This document shows positions 16,939 to 25,231 of a stretch of DNA of 64,000 bases, piece after piece. Within the stretch, counting starts at the first letter, position 1. Every line of letters starts with the position of its first letter. The DNA is taken from contig DFLF01000008.1 in assembly GCA_002373675.1 (NCBI GenBank), positions 335,423-399,422 of the forward strand, in the 5' to 3' direction. Below the pieces are notes generated by a model, which did no database searches, had not been told where the DNA came from, and saw only the letters and a program-made list of their open reading frames with translations. Made by a program: the position numbers and the translations under genes. The stretch comes from Pseudobutyrivibrio sp. UBA3626. GTDB lineage: Bacteria > Bacillota > Clostridia > Lachnospirales > Lachnospiraceae.

Positions 16939-18978
16939 CTAGCCTTTCTTAATTGATGCTCTTCTCTTCTGCTTATCTTCGTATAATACTTCATCGGAGC
17001 TTGCAATAATTTTAGCAAGATCCATGCCTTCTTCACATACAAACGAATGAAATCCAGCTGACAATTCAATAAAATACGGCTTCTCGCAAGTAAGATTAAA
17101 GAGAAACATCGCTTCTTTTAATTTGTTCTTAAGAATATCTATCTGTTCCTTGGCAGTCATATCGTTAGGCACCGGTATAAATGCAACGAATTCATCACCA
17201 CCGATTCTTGCACAAAATCCATCTCTTGGCATAAGTCCTGATAGTAGTTTTGCTGCCGAAATAATAGCAAAATCTCCATCTCCATGTCCAAAACAGTCAT
17301 TTACTTCTTTGAGATGATCAAGATCTGCAAACATAATAACGGCTTCCTTGCCATCACGCCTATGAATAGTTGCAAGAGCCTGTTCCATAAAGCCACGTCT
17401 GTTGAGAATCTTGGTGAGTTCATCATAACGAGAGATAAAACTTAGAATCTGATTGGATTCTTTTACACGCTCAATAGAAATCTCCATCTCCGCTCTAGCC
17501 TTCTCTTCCTGCCTCATAATCTTGAAGAAATGAAGAATATTACTAATCTGAAGACTAATATACAAAAGATATTCATTTTCTTCCATAGGCGCTTTACATA
17601 AGACTACACCATATTGCTCTTCTCCTGAGAACAGTACATATGTATGGTAATTACCATCACCCTCAGGCAGGAATTGATTAAATCCTTTGTGGGAGGACAC
17701 TAAGTGATGCTTCCAATCATCATGAGGAACAATCACTTTGCCTTTCTCATCAAATCCACCTGCAAAATACATATGTCTGTCTTCTGTCACAAATTCATCC
17801 ACTTCATATTTAAGTGGTGTTCTATGAACAAATAGATACGCATTAGTAAGACCTATCTCTTTAAGTCTCTCAAAGAGTTCCTCATAATGCCTATCACTAG
17901 GAATATTAGAATCAATTATATCTCTAACGAAGAAAGACACTTCCCATGCGTATGATTTAATCTTGTCATTCTCCTTAGCCAGGCTTCCTGCAATGCCCTT
18001 AAGTTCATCATGGGAAATGTTAAGATTATTAATATATTCATCATTAATAACACTACTATAATTAGTAATAGGCTTCTCTTCTACACCATCTACAATATCG
18101 CATCCACATGAACTTCTTGTAATAATATTAACAGGATACTCTATACTTTCTACTGCTTTACCCTCAGACATAGCAATTGCCATATCGAGTGCAAGATTAG
18201 CAAAGAGATTACTGTCATGCTTTACTGTAGTAAGTCCGGGACTAAGCTTAGAGGCTATTTCAATATCATCAAATCCTGTAATAGCAATATCCTTTCCTAC
18301 AACAAGATTTCTATTCTCACATACACTATAACAAGCTCTTGCCATATTATCATTAGCACAACAAATAGCTTCTATATCTGGATTCTCATCAAGAATGCGA
18401 CCAATTATTCGTTTTACCCTGGTTGTATAATCTCCATAATATATATTATTCATGGACTTTTTGTTGCCCGCTTCTTCCATAACATCCATATACGCCTTTA
18501 GGCGCATCATTGCGCTATAATTATCACGTGGTCCGGATAAATATGCAACATTCTTATATCCATGTTCAATGGCAAGATGTCTTACAACACTAGACATTGA
18601 TTTGTAGTTATCAGCAATAAGATAAGGAACATCATCACGATTAGACTTTACTTCAAAAGTCATTACAGGTATACTGCTACATTTATCAAGAATCTCATCT
18701 AAGGGCATAACACCCGGAATACCACTCATAGAGCCGTAGCATATTATACAGGCATCACAGCCACCATAAGTAATATAATCAAATATAGACGAGAATTGAT
18801 GCTCTCTTAGCGATACATCTCTGCCATCGCTACCGTCATCACATTCAACAGGAAGTCTGTTACCAGTAAAAAACAATATCCTTATGCCACGTTCTTTAGA
18901 AATCCTGTCCATATCCTTAAGAAGCGCATTAATATATTCAGATTGATTATTGCCTACCATAACGGCAATCGTTTTCAT
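16939..18978 (-). CDS. Diguanylate cyclase with LacI-type ligand-binding domain
   Basis: 679 residues, cytoplasmic. Residues 1 to about 290 form a LacI/GalR-type sugar-binding fold (HGYKNVAYLSGP, AICCANDNMARACYSV, ITGFDDIEIASKLSPGLTTV), but there is no N-terminal DNA-binding helix-turn-helix and no signal peptide. A middle region of about 200 residues may be GAF-like. The C-terminus is a GGDEF domain with intact GGDEF at 593-597. The inhibitory RxxD site is not present at the expected place (PRDG instead). It probably makes c-di-GMP in response to an internal ligand. It is third in the psd-cheV operon. Confidence 0.92.
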   Translation of the reverse strand: MKTIAVMVGNNQSEYINALLKDMDRISKERGIRILFFTGNRLPVECDDGSDGRDVSLREHQFSSIFDYITYGGCDACIICYGSMSGIPGVMPLDEILDKCSSIPVMTFEVKSNRDDVPYLIADNYKSMSSVVRHLAIEHGYKNVAYLSGPRDNYSAMMRLKAYMDVMEEAGNKKSMNNIYYGDYTTRVKRIIGRILDENPDIEAICCANDNMARACYSVCENRNLVVGKDIAITGFDDIEIASKLSPGLTTVKHDSNLFANLALDMAIAMSEGKAVESIEYPVNIITRSSCGCDIVDGVEEKPITNYSSVINDEYINNLNISHDELKGIAGSLAKENDKIKSYAWEVSFFVRDIIDSNIPSDRHYEELFERLKEIGLTNAYLFVHRTPLKYEVDEFVTEDRHMYFAGGFDEKGKVIVPHDDWKHHLVSSHKGFNQFLPEGDGNYHTYVLFSGEEQYGVVLCKAPMEENEYLLYISLQISNILHFFKIMRQEEKARAEMEISIERVKESNQILSFISRYDELTKILNRRGFMEQALATIHRRDGKEAVIMFADLDHLKEVNDCFGHGDGDFAIISAAKLLSGLMPRDGFCARIGGDEFVAFIPVPNDMTAKEQIDILKNKLKEAMFLFNLTCEKPYFIELSAGFHSFVCEEGMDLAKIIASSDEVLYEDKQKRRASIKKG

Positions 18979-19013
18979 AGTATCACCTCTTCATAAAGCA
19001 AAAATGCTAAATA

Positions 19014-19445
19014 CTAAACAGATTTGAGAAGATCACCATACTCAAGTAGCAAGGATTCAAACATAAACATCATTGTTCTATCTACATTCATCTTCTCATA
19101 TTCTGTATTAAAAAATGTTGTATCATAAGAACAGCAAAACTCGGCAACGTCTCCTTCTCCTTCAAGAAAGTATTTTCCTGTACTTAATGAAGAATTAATC
19201 TCATTTACAACATTTAGAAAAGAATTATAATCACCATGCACAGATACCGGACATTTAATAATAAACCTAACAGTATGCATAAAATCAGTACCGCCAATTT
19301 CAAAATCCGCATCAACAACAGCTCTGTTGTTAGGAAGTGCATATCCTTTGACCGTAAATCCCAATTCGCCATCATTATATACAACAGAGATGTTCTTTTC
19401 GTCAAATTTAGATTTTACCAGTTGTACTAATTCAAGTTTTTCCAT
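19014..19445 (-). CDS. YbjN-like protein of unknown function
   Basis: 143 residues, soluble, acidic at the C-terminus. The pattern of alternating strands and a C-terminal helix (DRTMMFMFESLLLEYGDLL) resembles YbjN/type III chaperone-like proteins, but I do not recognise a diagnostic motif. Its start lies 14 bases inside psd, so the two are coupled, and the diguanylate cyclase follows after 35 bases. No function is proposed. Confidence 0.75.
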   Translation of the reverse strand: MEKLELVQLVKSKFDEKNISVVYNDGELGFTVKGYALPNNRAVVDADFEIGGTDFMHTVRFIIKCPVSVHGDYNSFLNVVNEINSSLSTGKYFLEGEGDVAEFCCSYDTTFFNTEYEKMNVDRTMMFMFESLLLEYGDLLKSV

Positions 19446-20310
19446 AAGTACCTCTTGTTCCTATCTTCTGACCACATAAAACACGAGTCTCAATGCCTGC
19501 TTTAGTATTATCGATAATATCTTTATCTATACTAGCTTTATCTTTCTCTAAGAGTAGCACAATTGTGGAGCCACCAAATTCAAAATAACCTTTTTCTTCT
19601 CCCCTTCTAATCTTAGCTTTATCATGAAGATTAGTAATTCTTCCAACCATCAAAGCTCCAACTTCCATCTGAATAACATCACCAAAATTATCAGTACGAA
19701 GCATTGTATATTCTCTATGATTCTCTCTATATATTGGATACATATCATTAGCTATAGGATTAACCGTGTGATATACTCCAGCTATGCTACGGTTATGACT
19801 CTTATATCCATCATCAATATAGATATATCTGTGATAATCATCAACAGTTAAGCGAAATACCAATGCTTTGCCACCTTGGTATTTGGATACAAGCTTCTTA
19901 TCTCTTAACAATGAATGAAGGCTATAAGAAGTGTTTTTTATAGTAAGTATACTATCTTTGTTAATATCGTATACTGTAAGCTTACTATCGCAAGGACTTA
20001 TAAGATGAGACTTATTCATATCTATAGGTCTCTTCTCAGGCAGAATTTTTCTTGTAAAAAAATCATTATAACTTCTATATTCCTTCTTTTCATATTGACT
20101 CATATCAATATTATTATTAGCGATAAATGAACTAATTAAAGGTATAGAAAAGAAAGAACTCATAAACCAACCGCCAATATTAGAAATAACAGGATTAATT
20201 AATATCTTAACAATCGTTCTACCAATTACTGTAGTGTATAATCTCTCTAAGAATTTATCCTGTGAATCATCAGGATTAATAATTTCCCCGTTTCTCTCTT
20301 TGTATTTCAT
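19432..20310 (-). CDS. psd: Phosphatidylserine decarboxylase proenzyme
   Basis: Decarboxylates phosphatidylserine to phosphatidylethanolamine at the membrane. 292 residues, prokaryotic type II length. The self-cleavage site that forms the pyruvoyl group is FGGST (Ser248), and VFRLTVDDYHRYIYIDDG carries the catalytic region. GGGGGT precedes the ATG. The substrate is made by the pssA product, encoded just upstream but in a separate unit with its own terminator. psd is first in an operon of signalling genes. Confidence 0.95.
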   Translation of the reverse strand: MKYKERNGEIINPDDSQDKFLERLYTTVIGRTIVKILINPVISNIGGWFMSSFFSIPLISSFIANNNIDMSQYEKKEYRSYNDFFTRKILPEKRPIDMNKSHLISPCDSKLTVYDINKDSILTIKNTSYSLHSLLRDKKLVSKYQGGKALVFRLTVDDYHRYIYIDDGYKSHNRSIAGVYHTVNPIANDMYPIYRENHREYTMLRTDNFGDVIQMEVGALMVGRITNLHDKAKIRRGEEKGYFEFGGSTIVLLLEKDKASIDKDIIDNTKAGIETRVLCGQKIGTRGTYGKT

Positions 20311-20368
20311 GATACCCCCAAATAAATATGTGAATAAATATCACCTATTATTAAAATATGTCTTTTAT

Positions 20369-20398
20369 ATTATACAATAAAATTATATTGGTTAGCAA
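20369..20398 (-). promoter_or_regulatory. Promoter of the psd operon
   Basis: Reverse strand TTGCTA (20398-20393), 18-base spacer, TATAAT (20374-20369), about 60 bases before the psd ATG. Confidence 0.65.
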
Positions 20399-20424
20399 AA
20401 ATTATTTTATTATTAAATGTAAAT

Positions 20425-20491
20425 AAAAAAAGTCTATGCAAAATGTATATCTATAAGCTTCATAACTTAAATATATAATCTTACATAGACT
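20425..20491 (-). terminator. Terminator after pssA
   Basis: Reverse strand AGTCTATG...CATAGACT stem with a long AT-rich loop, followed by TTTTTTTATTT. Confidence 0.7.
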
Positions 20492-20535
20492 CAAATTACA
20501 TATATATCACTATACTAAACACAATGGAGTATCAA

Positions 20536-21228
20536 TTATCCCAAAATCAAATCCGGCATATATGACATGGCAGTCGCACCAATTTCATGAACTTCTATAG
20601 TGCCCATCTTGGCAAGTACTAGGATTACAACGAGAAGAATTATAACAACAAGTACAATAGCAAAGATAATCCACATATTAGGCTTTGGAATATTAACATC
20701 AATAATAAACAGAATAGCCTGTAATATGAATAAAGCGTGAAGTACAATTAAAAACGCTGTATTAGGAATCAGAAGTCCTACTACATATACCAGAGAAAGC
20801 GATACTGATACTGTAGTAATAGGAACACCATGATATACTTTCTTAGATTGAGGATTCTGTACAACCCTCTTCTCTTCCATTACATTAAAGTATGCCAGTC
20901 TAATAACGGCGCATACAAGGAACATGCATAGAACAGCAATTCCAAGAGGCTTATTAAGTCCCATATTATATGCAATAATTGCAGGAAATACGCCAAAACA
21001 TACAACATCACATAAGGAATCTAACTGAATACCAAAAGCTTTCTCATCTTCTGTTCTATTCTTCTTAGTTCTGGCAATTTTGCCATCTAATGTATCGCAC
21101 ATTCCCGAGAACGCAAGACAGATAATAGCAACAAGAAAATGTCCGTTACAAGCCTCGGTCATACCGATAACTGCAGATATTACTCCAAGAAAAGATGTAA
21201 TAACAGTATAGTCATAAAATCCTATCAT
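20536..21228 (-). CDS. pssA: CDP-diacylglycerol-serine O-phosphatidyltransferase
   Basis: Makes phosphatidylserine from CDP-diacylglycerol and serine. 230 residues with about six membrane helices. The CDP-alcohol phosphatidyltransferase signature is at about residues 44-75: CDTLDGKIAR, then GIQLDSLCD. Twelve residues separate AR from the next conserved Gly, against the usual eight or nine, so there is a small insertion in the motif. It overlaps the UPF0104 gene by ATGA. With psd close by, assignment as PssA rather than PgsA is favoured. Confidence 0.9.
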   Translation of the reverse strand: MIGFYDYTVITSFLGVISAVIGMTEACNGHFLVAIICLAFSGMCDTLDGKIARTKKNRTEDEKAFGIQLDSLCDVVCFGVFPAIIAYNMGLNKPLGIAVLCMFLVCAVIRLAYFNVMEEKRVVQNPQSKKVYHGVPITTVSVSLSLVYVVGLLIPNTAFLIVLHALFILQAILFIIDVNIPKPNMWIIFAIVLVVIILLVVILVLAKMGTIEVHEIGATAMSYMPDLILG

Positions 21229-22283
21229 TCTTTATTTCTCCCTTTTTTAAATATTAAAATATAAGCAACAACCGTCATAATAGCACTTATTAAAAGCTGA
21301 ATGTAATAGCTAAATCCTCTACTTAGAATCATAGCAGGAAGTGTCAAATCACCAAATGCAGGTGCGAACATAGCAAGGAATAATCTCTCTGTAATTCCCA
21401 TTCCTCCAGGAAGAGGAAGCATATCAGCACCAACTGATATGAGACACTGCAACATAAGAATATCAATAATTGACGTTCCACGCAAGTGAAATGACCAATA
21501 TACTATAACTGTTATAAAGAATAGAATTAACCTTTGTAGAATAGATAATAGTATTACATTGAAAATAACAATTTTATGTTCTTTTAAGTATTTAGACGCA
21601 TCTTCATACTTAACCATCATATCATCTGTCTTATGAAGCCACTTGTCTTTATCTTTAAGAATTCTAACCTTATTAAGAAAGCCAATGCTCTTCTTAATAA
21701 TCCATTTGGCAACGGATGGCATAAATACGAGTACAAATAATACACCAATAACAATAATATTAAGTACAATACCAAGCCATACCCAGAATTCCACCGGTTC
21801 AACGGCATCCATTATACTCTTAGGTCTTATAATAAGAGTTATTCCACCAAGAATAACAAGTACAAGTTTGTATCCAATGGTAATGAGAAGCAGAACAAGC
21901 GTTGAATGAGCAACATTAAGCTTATCTTTTCTCATAAATACAATCTGAGCCGGTTGTCCTCCAGATGCTGATGGTGTAATACAACTAAAGAAAAATCCAA
22001 CAAATGAATACAGATACGCTCTAAGCAATCTAAGCTTAGTGCCAAGTGTCCTAAATATGTACTTCATTATAACGGATTCAAGAAGAATAAAGGCAAGGAC
22101 ACATACAATACAGGGCGCAACAAGAATGGTAAGATCGCACTTTTTAAGATCTTCTAGTACTTCTTCTAAATTCTCACCATGAAATACTCCATATATAGTT
22201 AATCCAAAAACAACTAAAAGAAATAATATATCTAAAATATTTCTTCTTAAATTGCTTTTCTTTTTTGTTTCCACATTATCCAT
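21225..22283 (-). CDS. UPF0104/lysylphosphatidylglycerol synthase-type membrane protein
   Basis: 352 residues with about eight membrane segments. The region SCITPSASGGQPAQIVFMRK and the later LPLPGGMGITERLF match the UPF0104/YbhN family, which shares the flippase-like transmembrane domain of MprF but lacks the aminoacyl-transfer domain. Coupled by an ATGA overlap to pssA, so a role in phospholipid movement or modification is a reasonable inference. No substrate can be named. Confidence 0.88.
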   Translation of the reverse strand: MDNVETKKKSNLRRNILDILFLLVVFGLTIYGVFHGENLEEVLEDLKKCDLTILVAPCIVCVLAFILLESVIMKYIFRTLGTKLRLLRAYLYSFVGFFFSCITPSASGGQPAQIVFMRKDKLNVAHSTLVLLLITIGYKLVLVILGGITLIIRPKSIMDAVEPVEFWVWLGIVLNIIVIGVLFVLVFMPSVAKWIIKKSIGFLNKVRILKDKDKWLHKTDDMMVKYEDASKYLKEHKIVIFNVILLSILQRLILFFITVIVYWSFHLRGTSIIDILMLQCLISVGADMLPLPGGMGITERLFLAMFAPAFGDLTLPAMILSRGFSYYIQLLISAIMTVVAYILIFKKGRNKE

Positions 22284-22385
22284 AAATCACACTCCACATT
22301 GCAATATTATACATAATTTTGCAAAAAAATAATACACAAAATATTAAAAACTTTCATTAAATTTATAAATAATATAAAACACAAA

Positions 22386-22415
22386 AACCATAACCGACAA
22401 ATGCCGATTATGGTT
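22386..22415 (-). terminator. Terminator after the chemoreceptor gene
   Basis: Reverse strand AACCATAA and TTATGGTT arms with an inner CGGCA/TGTCG stem, followed by TTTTGTG. Confidence 0.8.
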
Positions 22416-22451
22416 ATAAATAATCAAATAATACAAATAACGTATTAAATA

Positions 22452-24200
22452 TTAAATTTTGAAGTAGCCAAGTTCATCTTGTAATGCATGCGCAAGATTA
22501 AGAAGATCATTAGCCTGATTAGAAACAAGATTAATAGTTGCGTTTAATTCCTGCATAGATGCAGTCGTCTGTTGAGTTGATGCAGAGTTCTCTTCTGCAA
22601 TAGAAACTAAACTATTAACAACATCTACAACCTTATTTCTACTTTGATTACATTCTTCTGTTCTGTCAGAAATGTTATTAGTCTCAACAGTACTTGATGC
22701 AATTCCATCATTAACATCTTTGAATTTCTCTTTAGTTTCTTCAAGCTTCTGTTGCTGCTCTTCAATAATAACTTCAACTTCTTTCATTGCCTCAACTGTT
22801 GTCTTGGATTCAGAAAGGAGGTTATTAACAACATCTTCAATAGTCTTAGCTGAATCACTAGATTCCTCTGCAAGTTTCTGAATCTCAGAAGCAACTACAG
22901 CAAATCCTTTGCCCGCTTCACCAGCACGTGCAGCCTCAATACTAGCATTAAGAGATAAAAGATTAGTCTCTTCAGCAATTGATGTAATAAGAGATACAGC
23001 AGACTGAATCTTAGTAGCAGATTCATCAGTTAATTTAACCTGTTCTGCAATCTTACTTATGGCAGCATTAGTCTTGTCATTAGAATCACTCAAATCACTA
23101 ATAATTCTATTAGAATCATCACCAGCCGACTTCATAACAGATGATGTCTCGTTAAGGGTTGATACGCCACCAACAATACCTTCAATCTGGTCTCCCATCT
23201 CATTAATCTGAGCTGTTGCTGTCTCAATCTGTTCGGCTTGTGATACAGCACCTTTAGAGATATCTTCAACAGCATGGCTGATTTCATCAGCAGCAATACT
23301 TGTTGTACTTGTCATATTCTGAATATTATTACTTGAATCAATAAGAGTATCTGCGGCACCAAGAATTCTTTCTACAGTATTCTTGAGTGTAGCTGCTGTA
23401 GATTGAATTGCTTTACTAAGTTCACCGATTTCATCAGTTCTACTAACAACTTTCTTATCAATCTTAAAATTAAGATTACCACCAGACAGCTCTTCCATAG
23501 CATTTTTACATTTATTAAGAGAACCACAGATGCTTCTAGCACCTAGAATTGTTGTAACAACAGCTATGGCAAGAAGAACAACACCAACAATAACAATTAT
23601 AATTAATACCGAATATGCTTGTGAAAGGATTTCATCAGAAGGCATTCCAGCAAATGCACATCCTACAACATCCTTGCCATTCATAATTGGAATGTATGCT
23701 GCGAAGTAATTCTTACCATTTATAACTATATCACTAGTCGTGTAATTCTCACCCTTCATAATGGTGTCATACACTTCATCTGATATATCAGTTCCCATAA
23801 TCCTGTTACCATCTTTATCTTTTAGAGTTGTAGCTCTTCTGGTCTTTTCATAAATCATAGTAACATCTTGTGGCGAGCCTTCAACAAAACTATCCATTTT
23901 CTCAGCATTACCAGTAATGTTATATGAGCCTTTATACAGATTATTATTCTTATCTAAGCTGTAATTTCCATCATCAACAAGTTCATAACCGGCTTTGACC
24001 GCTTCAGCAGTTGAAAGAAGAGAATTAATAGCTTCCTTCTCAAGTGCGCTTTTCATCTGAAAATAACTAATAATAGCAACACCTAAGCCCAATAATATAA
24101 GTGGTATAAGCACCATGGCTAAGAGTCGAGTATGTAAACTAATCTTCTTACCTTTTTTCTTAGACTTAACAGTTTCATTAGATGGATTTGAATTACTCAC
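22452..24200 (-). CDS. Methyl-accepting chemotaxis protein with Cache sensor
   Basis: 582 residues: a cytoplasmic basic N-terminus, TM1 (about 26-48), an extracellular single-Cache domain (about 50-205), TM2 (about 206-230), HAMP, and a long coiled-coil signalling domain whose tip holds [20 protein letters not shown] and [11 protein letters not shown]. Start is GTG after GGGGGAG. It has its own promoter and terminator, so it is monocistronic. It would signal through CheW/CheV to CheA. The ligand is unknown. Confidence 0.96.
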   Translation of the reverse strand: MSNSNPSNETVKSKKKGKKISLHTRLLAMVLIPLILLGLGVAIISYFQMKSALEKEAINSLLSTAEAVKAGYELVDDGNYSLDKNNNLYKGSYNITGNAEKMDSFVEGSPQDVTMIYEKTRRATTLKDKDGNRIMGTDISDEVYDTIMKGENYTTSDIVINGKNYFAAYIPIMNGKDVVGCAFAGMPSDEILSQAYSVLIIIVIVGVVLLAIAVVTTILGARSICGSLNKCKNAMEELSGGNLNFKIDKKVVSRTDEIGELSKAIQSTAATLKNTVERILGAADTLIDSSNNIQNMTSTTSIAADEISHAVEDISKGAVSQAEQIETATAQINEMGDQIEGIVGGVSTLNETSSVMKSAGDDSNRIISDLSDSNDKTNAAISKIAEQVKLTDESATKIQSAVSLITSIAEETNLLSLNASIEAARAGEAGKGFAVVASEIQKLAEESSDSAKTIEDVVNNLLSESKTTVEAMKEVEVIIEEQQQKLEETKEKFKDVNDGIASSTVETNNISDRTEECNQSRNKVVDVVNSLVSIAEENSASTQQTTASMQELNATINLVSNQANDLLNLAHALQDELGYFKI

Positions 24201-24238
24201 AATTTCTCCCCCTTTATAATAATAATTCCTAAATCAAT

Positions 24239-24267
24239 ATTATAGACCTATAATTGTATATTTGCAA
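24239..24267 (-). promoter_or_regulatory. Promoter of the chemoreceptor gene
   Basis: Reverse strand TTGCAA (24267-24262), 17-base spacer, TATAAT (24244-24239), directly downstream of the tmRNA terminator. Confidence 0.7.
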
Positions 24268-24278
24268 TATTAATATAC

Positions 24279-24300
24279 AAAAAGCCACTATATATAGTGG
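24279..24300 (-). terminator. Terminator of ssrA
   Basis: Reverse strand CCACTATATATAGTGG stem followed by CTTTTTG; its 5' arm overlaps the last bases of the tmRNA acceptor stem. Confidence 0.75.
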
Positions 24301-24639
24301 ACTAGAGGGGAGTCGAACCCCTGTCCAAAAACCAATCCCCGACTCTTCTACGAGCGTAGTTTGTTATTTAGATTTCCCTCAACAACCCGAGAACAAACAC
24401 TCTGATTATCTTAGTAGCTTCATGATACGTACATATACGCAAAGCTTAGTATATGCCGTTTCCTACATAGTTTGAAGCCTTAATCCTAAAGTGTAGGTGC
24501 ATTAGGTAAGACTAGCTGCAATTAGGCAGCTAAAGCTAATTCTTTATCGTTAGCAATTAAATTTAAAGTTGCCACTTAACGTATGACGCACGGCTCGCTT
24601 CTTTCGCTTCATGATCCCTGTCGAAACCATTACTAGCCC
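24298..24639 (-). ncRNA. ssrA: Transfer-messenger RNA
   Basis: Rescues stalled ribosomes and tags the product for degradation. The 5' end GGGCTAG (24639-24633) pairs with CTAGTCC (24305-24299) as a seven-pair acceptor stem; TAATGGTTTCGACAGGG and GGGGTTCGACTCCCC are the conserved tRNA-like parts. The resume frame at 24554-24522 encodes ANDKELALAA and then TAA, a typical tag ending in LAA. CCA is not encoded after the discriminator A. It follows smpB, whose product binds it. Confidence 0.95.
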
Positions 24640-24652
24640 ATATTATGCTGTT

Positions 24653-24705
24653 ATTTTGCGAAGCAAAATGACTGCACGTCGAGTGCCTTCGCGCGAATGC
24701 GCGAA
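24653..24705. repeat. Two perfect hairpins between smpB and ssrA
   Basis: ATTTTGC/GCAAAAT around GAA (24653-24669) and TTCGCGC/GCGCGAA around GAAT (24688-24705). No T-run follows on the minus strand; possible processing sites in a smpB-ssrA transcript. Confidence 0.6.
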
Positions 24706-24733
24706 ATAAAATGCACGAGACTCCTTATTATAT

Positions 24734-25198
24734 TTATCGGACATTTAACTTAAATTCTCTACCTGCCTCTCTCTTTAAATCTTTAGCTTTGATATCAGCT
24801 CTCTTGTCATATAACTTCTTTCCTCTAGCAAGAGCAATAAGCACTTTAACTCTTCCATTCGTAAAATATACTTCTACAGGAACAATAGCATAGCCCTTTT
24901 CTTTGATTTTGCTCTCAAGCTTAATGATTTCATGTTTATGAAGAAGAAGCTTTCTAGGGCGAAGAGGTTCACGATTGAATATATTACCCTTCTCATATGG
25001 TGAAATATGCATTTGATATATGAACATTTCCCCATTATCAATTCTTACAAAAGCTTCTTTGACAGAACATTTTCCTTGTCTTAAGGACTTTACTTCTGTA
25101 CCTACAAGTTCAATGCCTGCTTCTATCTTCTCTTCTAAGAAATAGTCATGATATGCTTTTTTATTATTAGCTATTAACTTCTTTGGTTGAGTAGCCAT
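24734..25198 (-). CDS. smpB: SsrA-binding protein SmpB
   Basis: Small basic RNA-binding protein that carries tmRNA to stalled ribosomes. 154 residues, the normal size, with [19 protein letters not shown] near the N-terminus, [25 protein letters not shown] and the C-terminal [12 protein letters not shown] that inserts in the mRNA channel. ATG 25198 follows GGAGGAT; an upstream in-frame start is less likely. It lies in the order secG-rnr-smpB-ssrA that is widespread in Firmicutes. Confidence 0.97.
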   Translation of the reverse strand: MATQPKKLIANNKKAYHDYFLEEKIEAGIELVGTEVKSLRQGKCSVKEAFVRIDNGEMFIYQMHISPYEKGNIFNREPLRPRKLLLHKHEIIKLESKIKEKGYAIVPVEVYFTNGRVKVLIALARGKKLYDKRADIKAKDLKREAGREFKLNVR

Positions 25199-25231
25199 AA
25201 CAATATCCTCCACAGCAATTACGATATTTTA

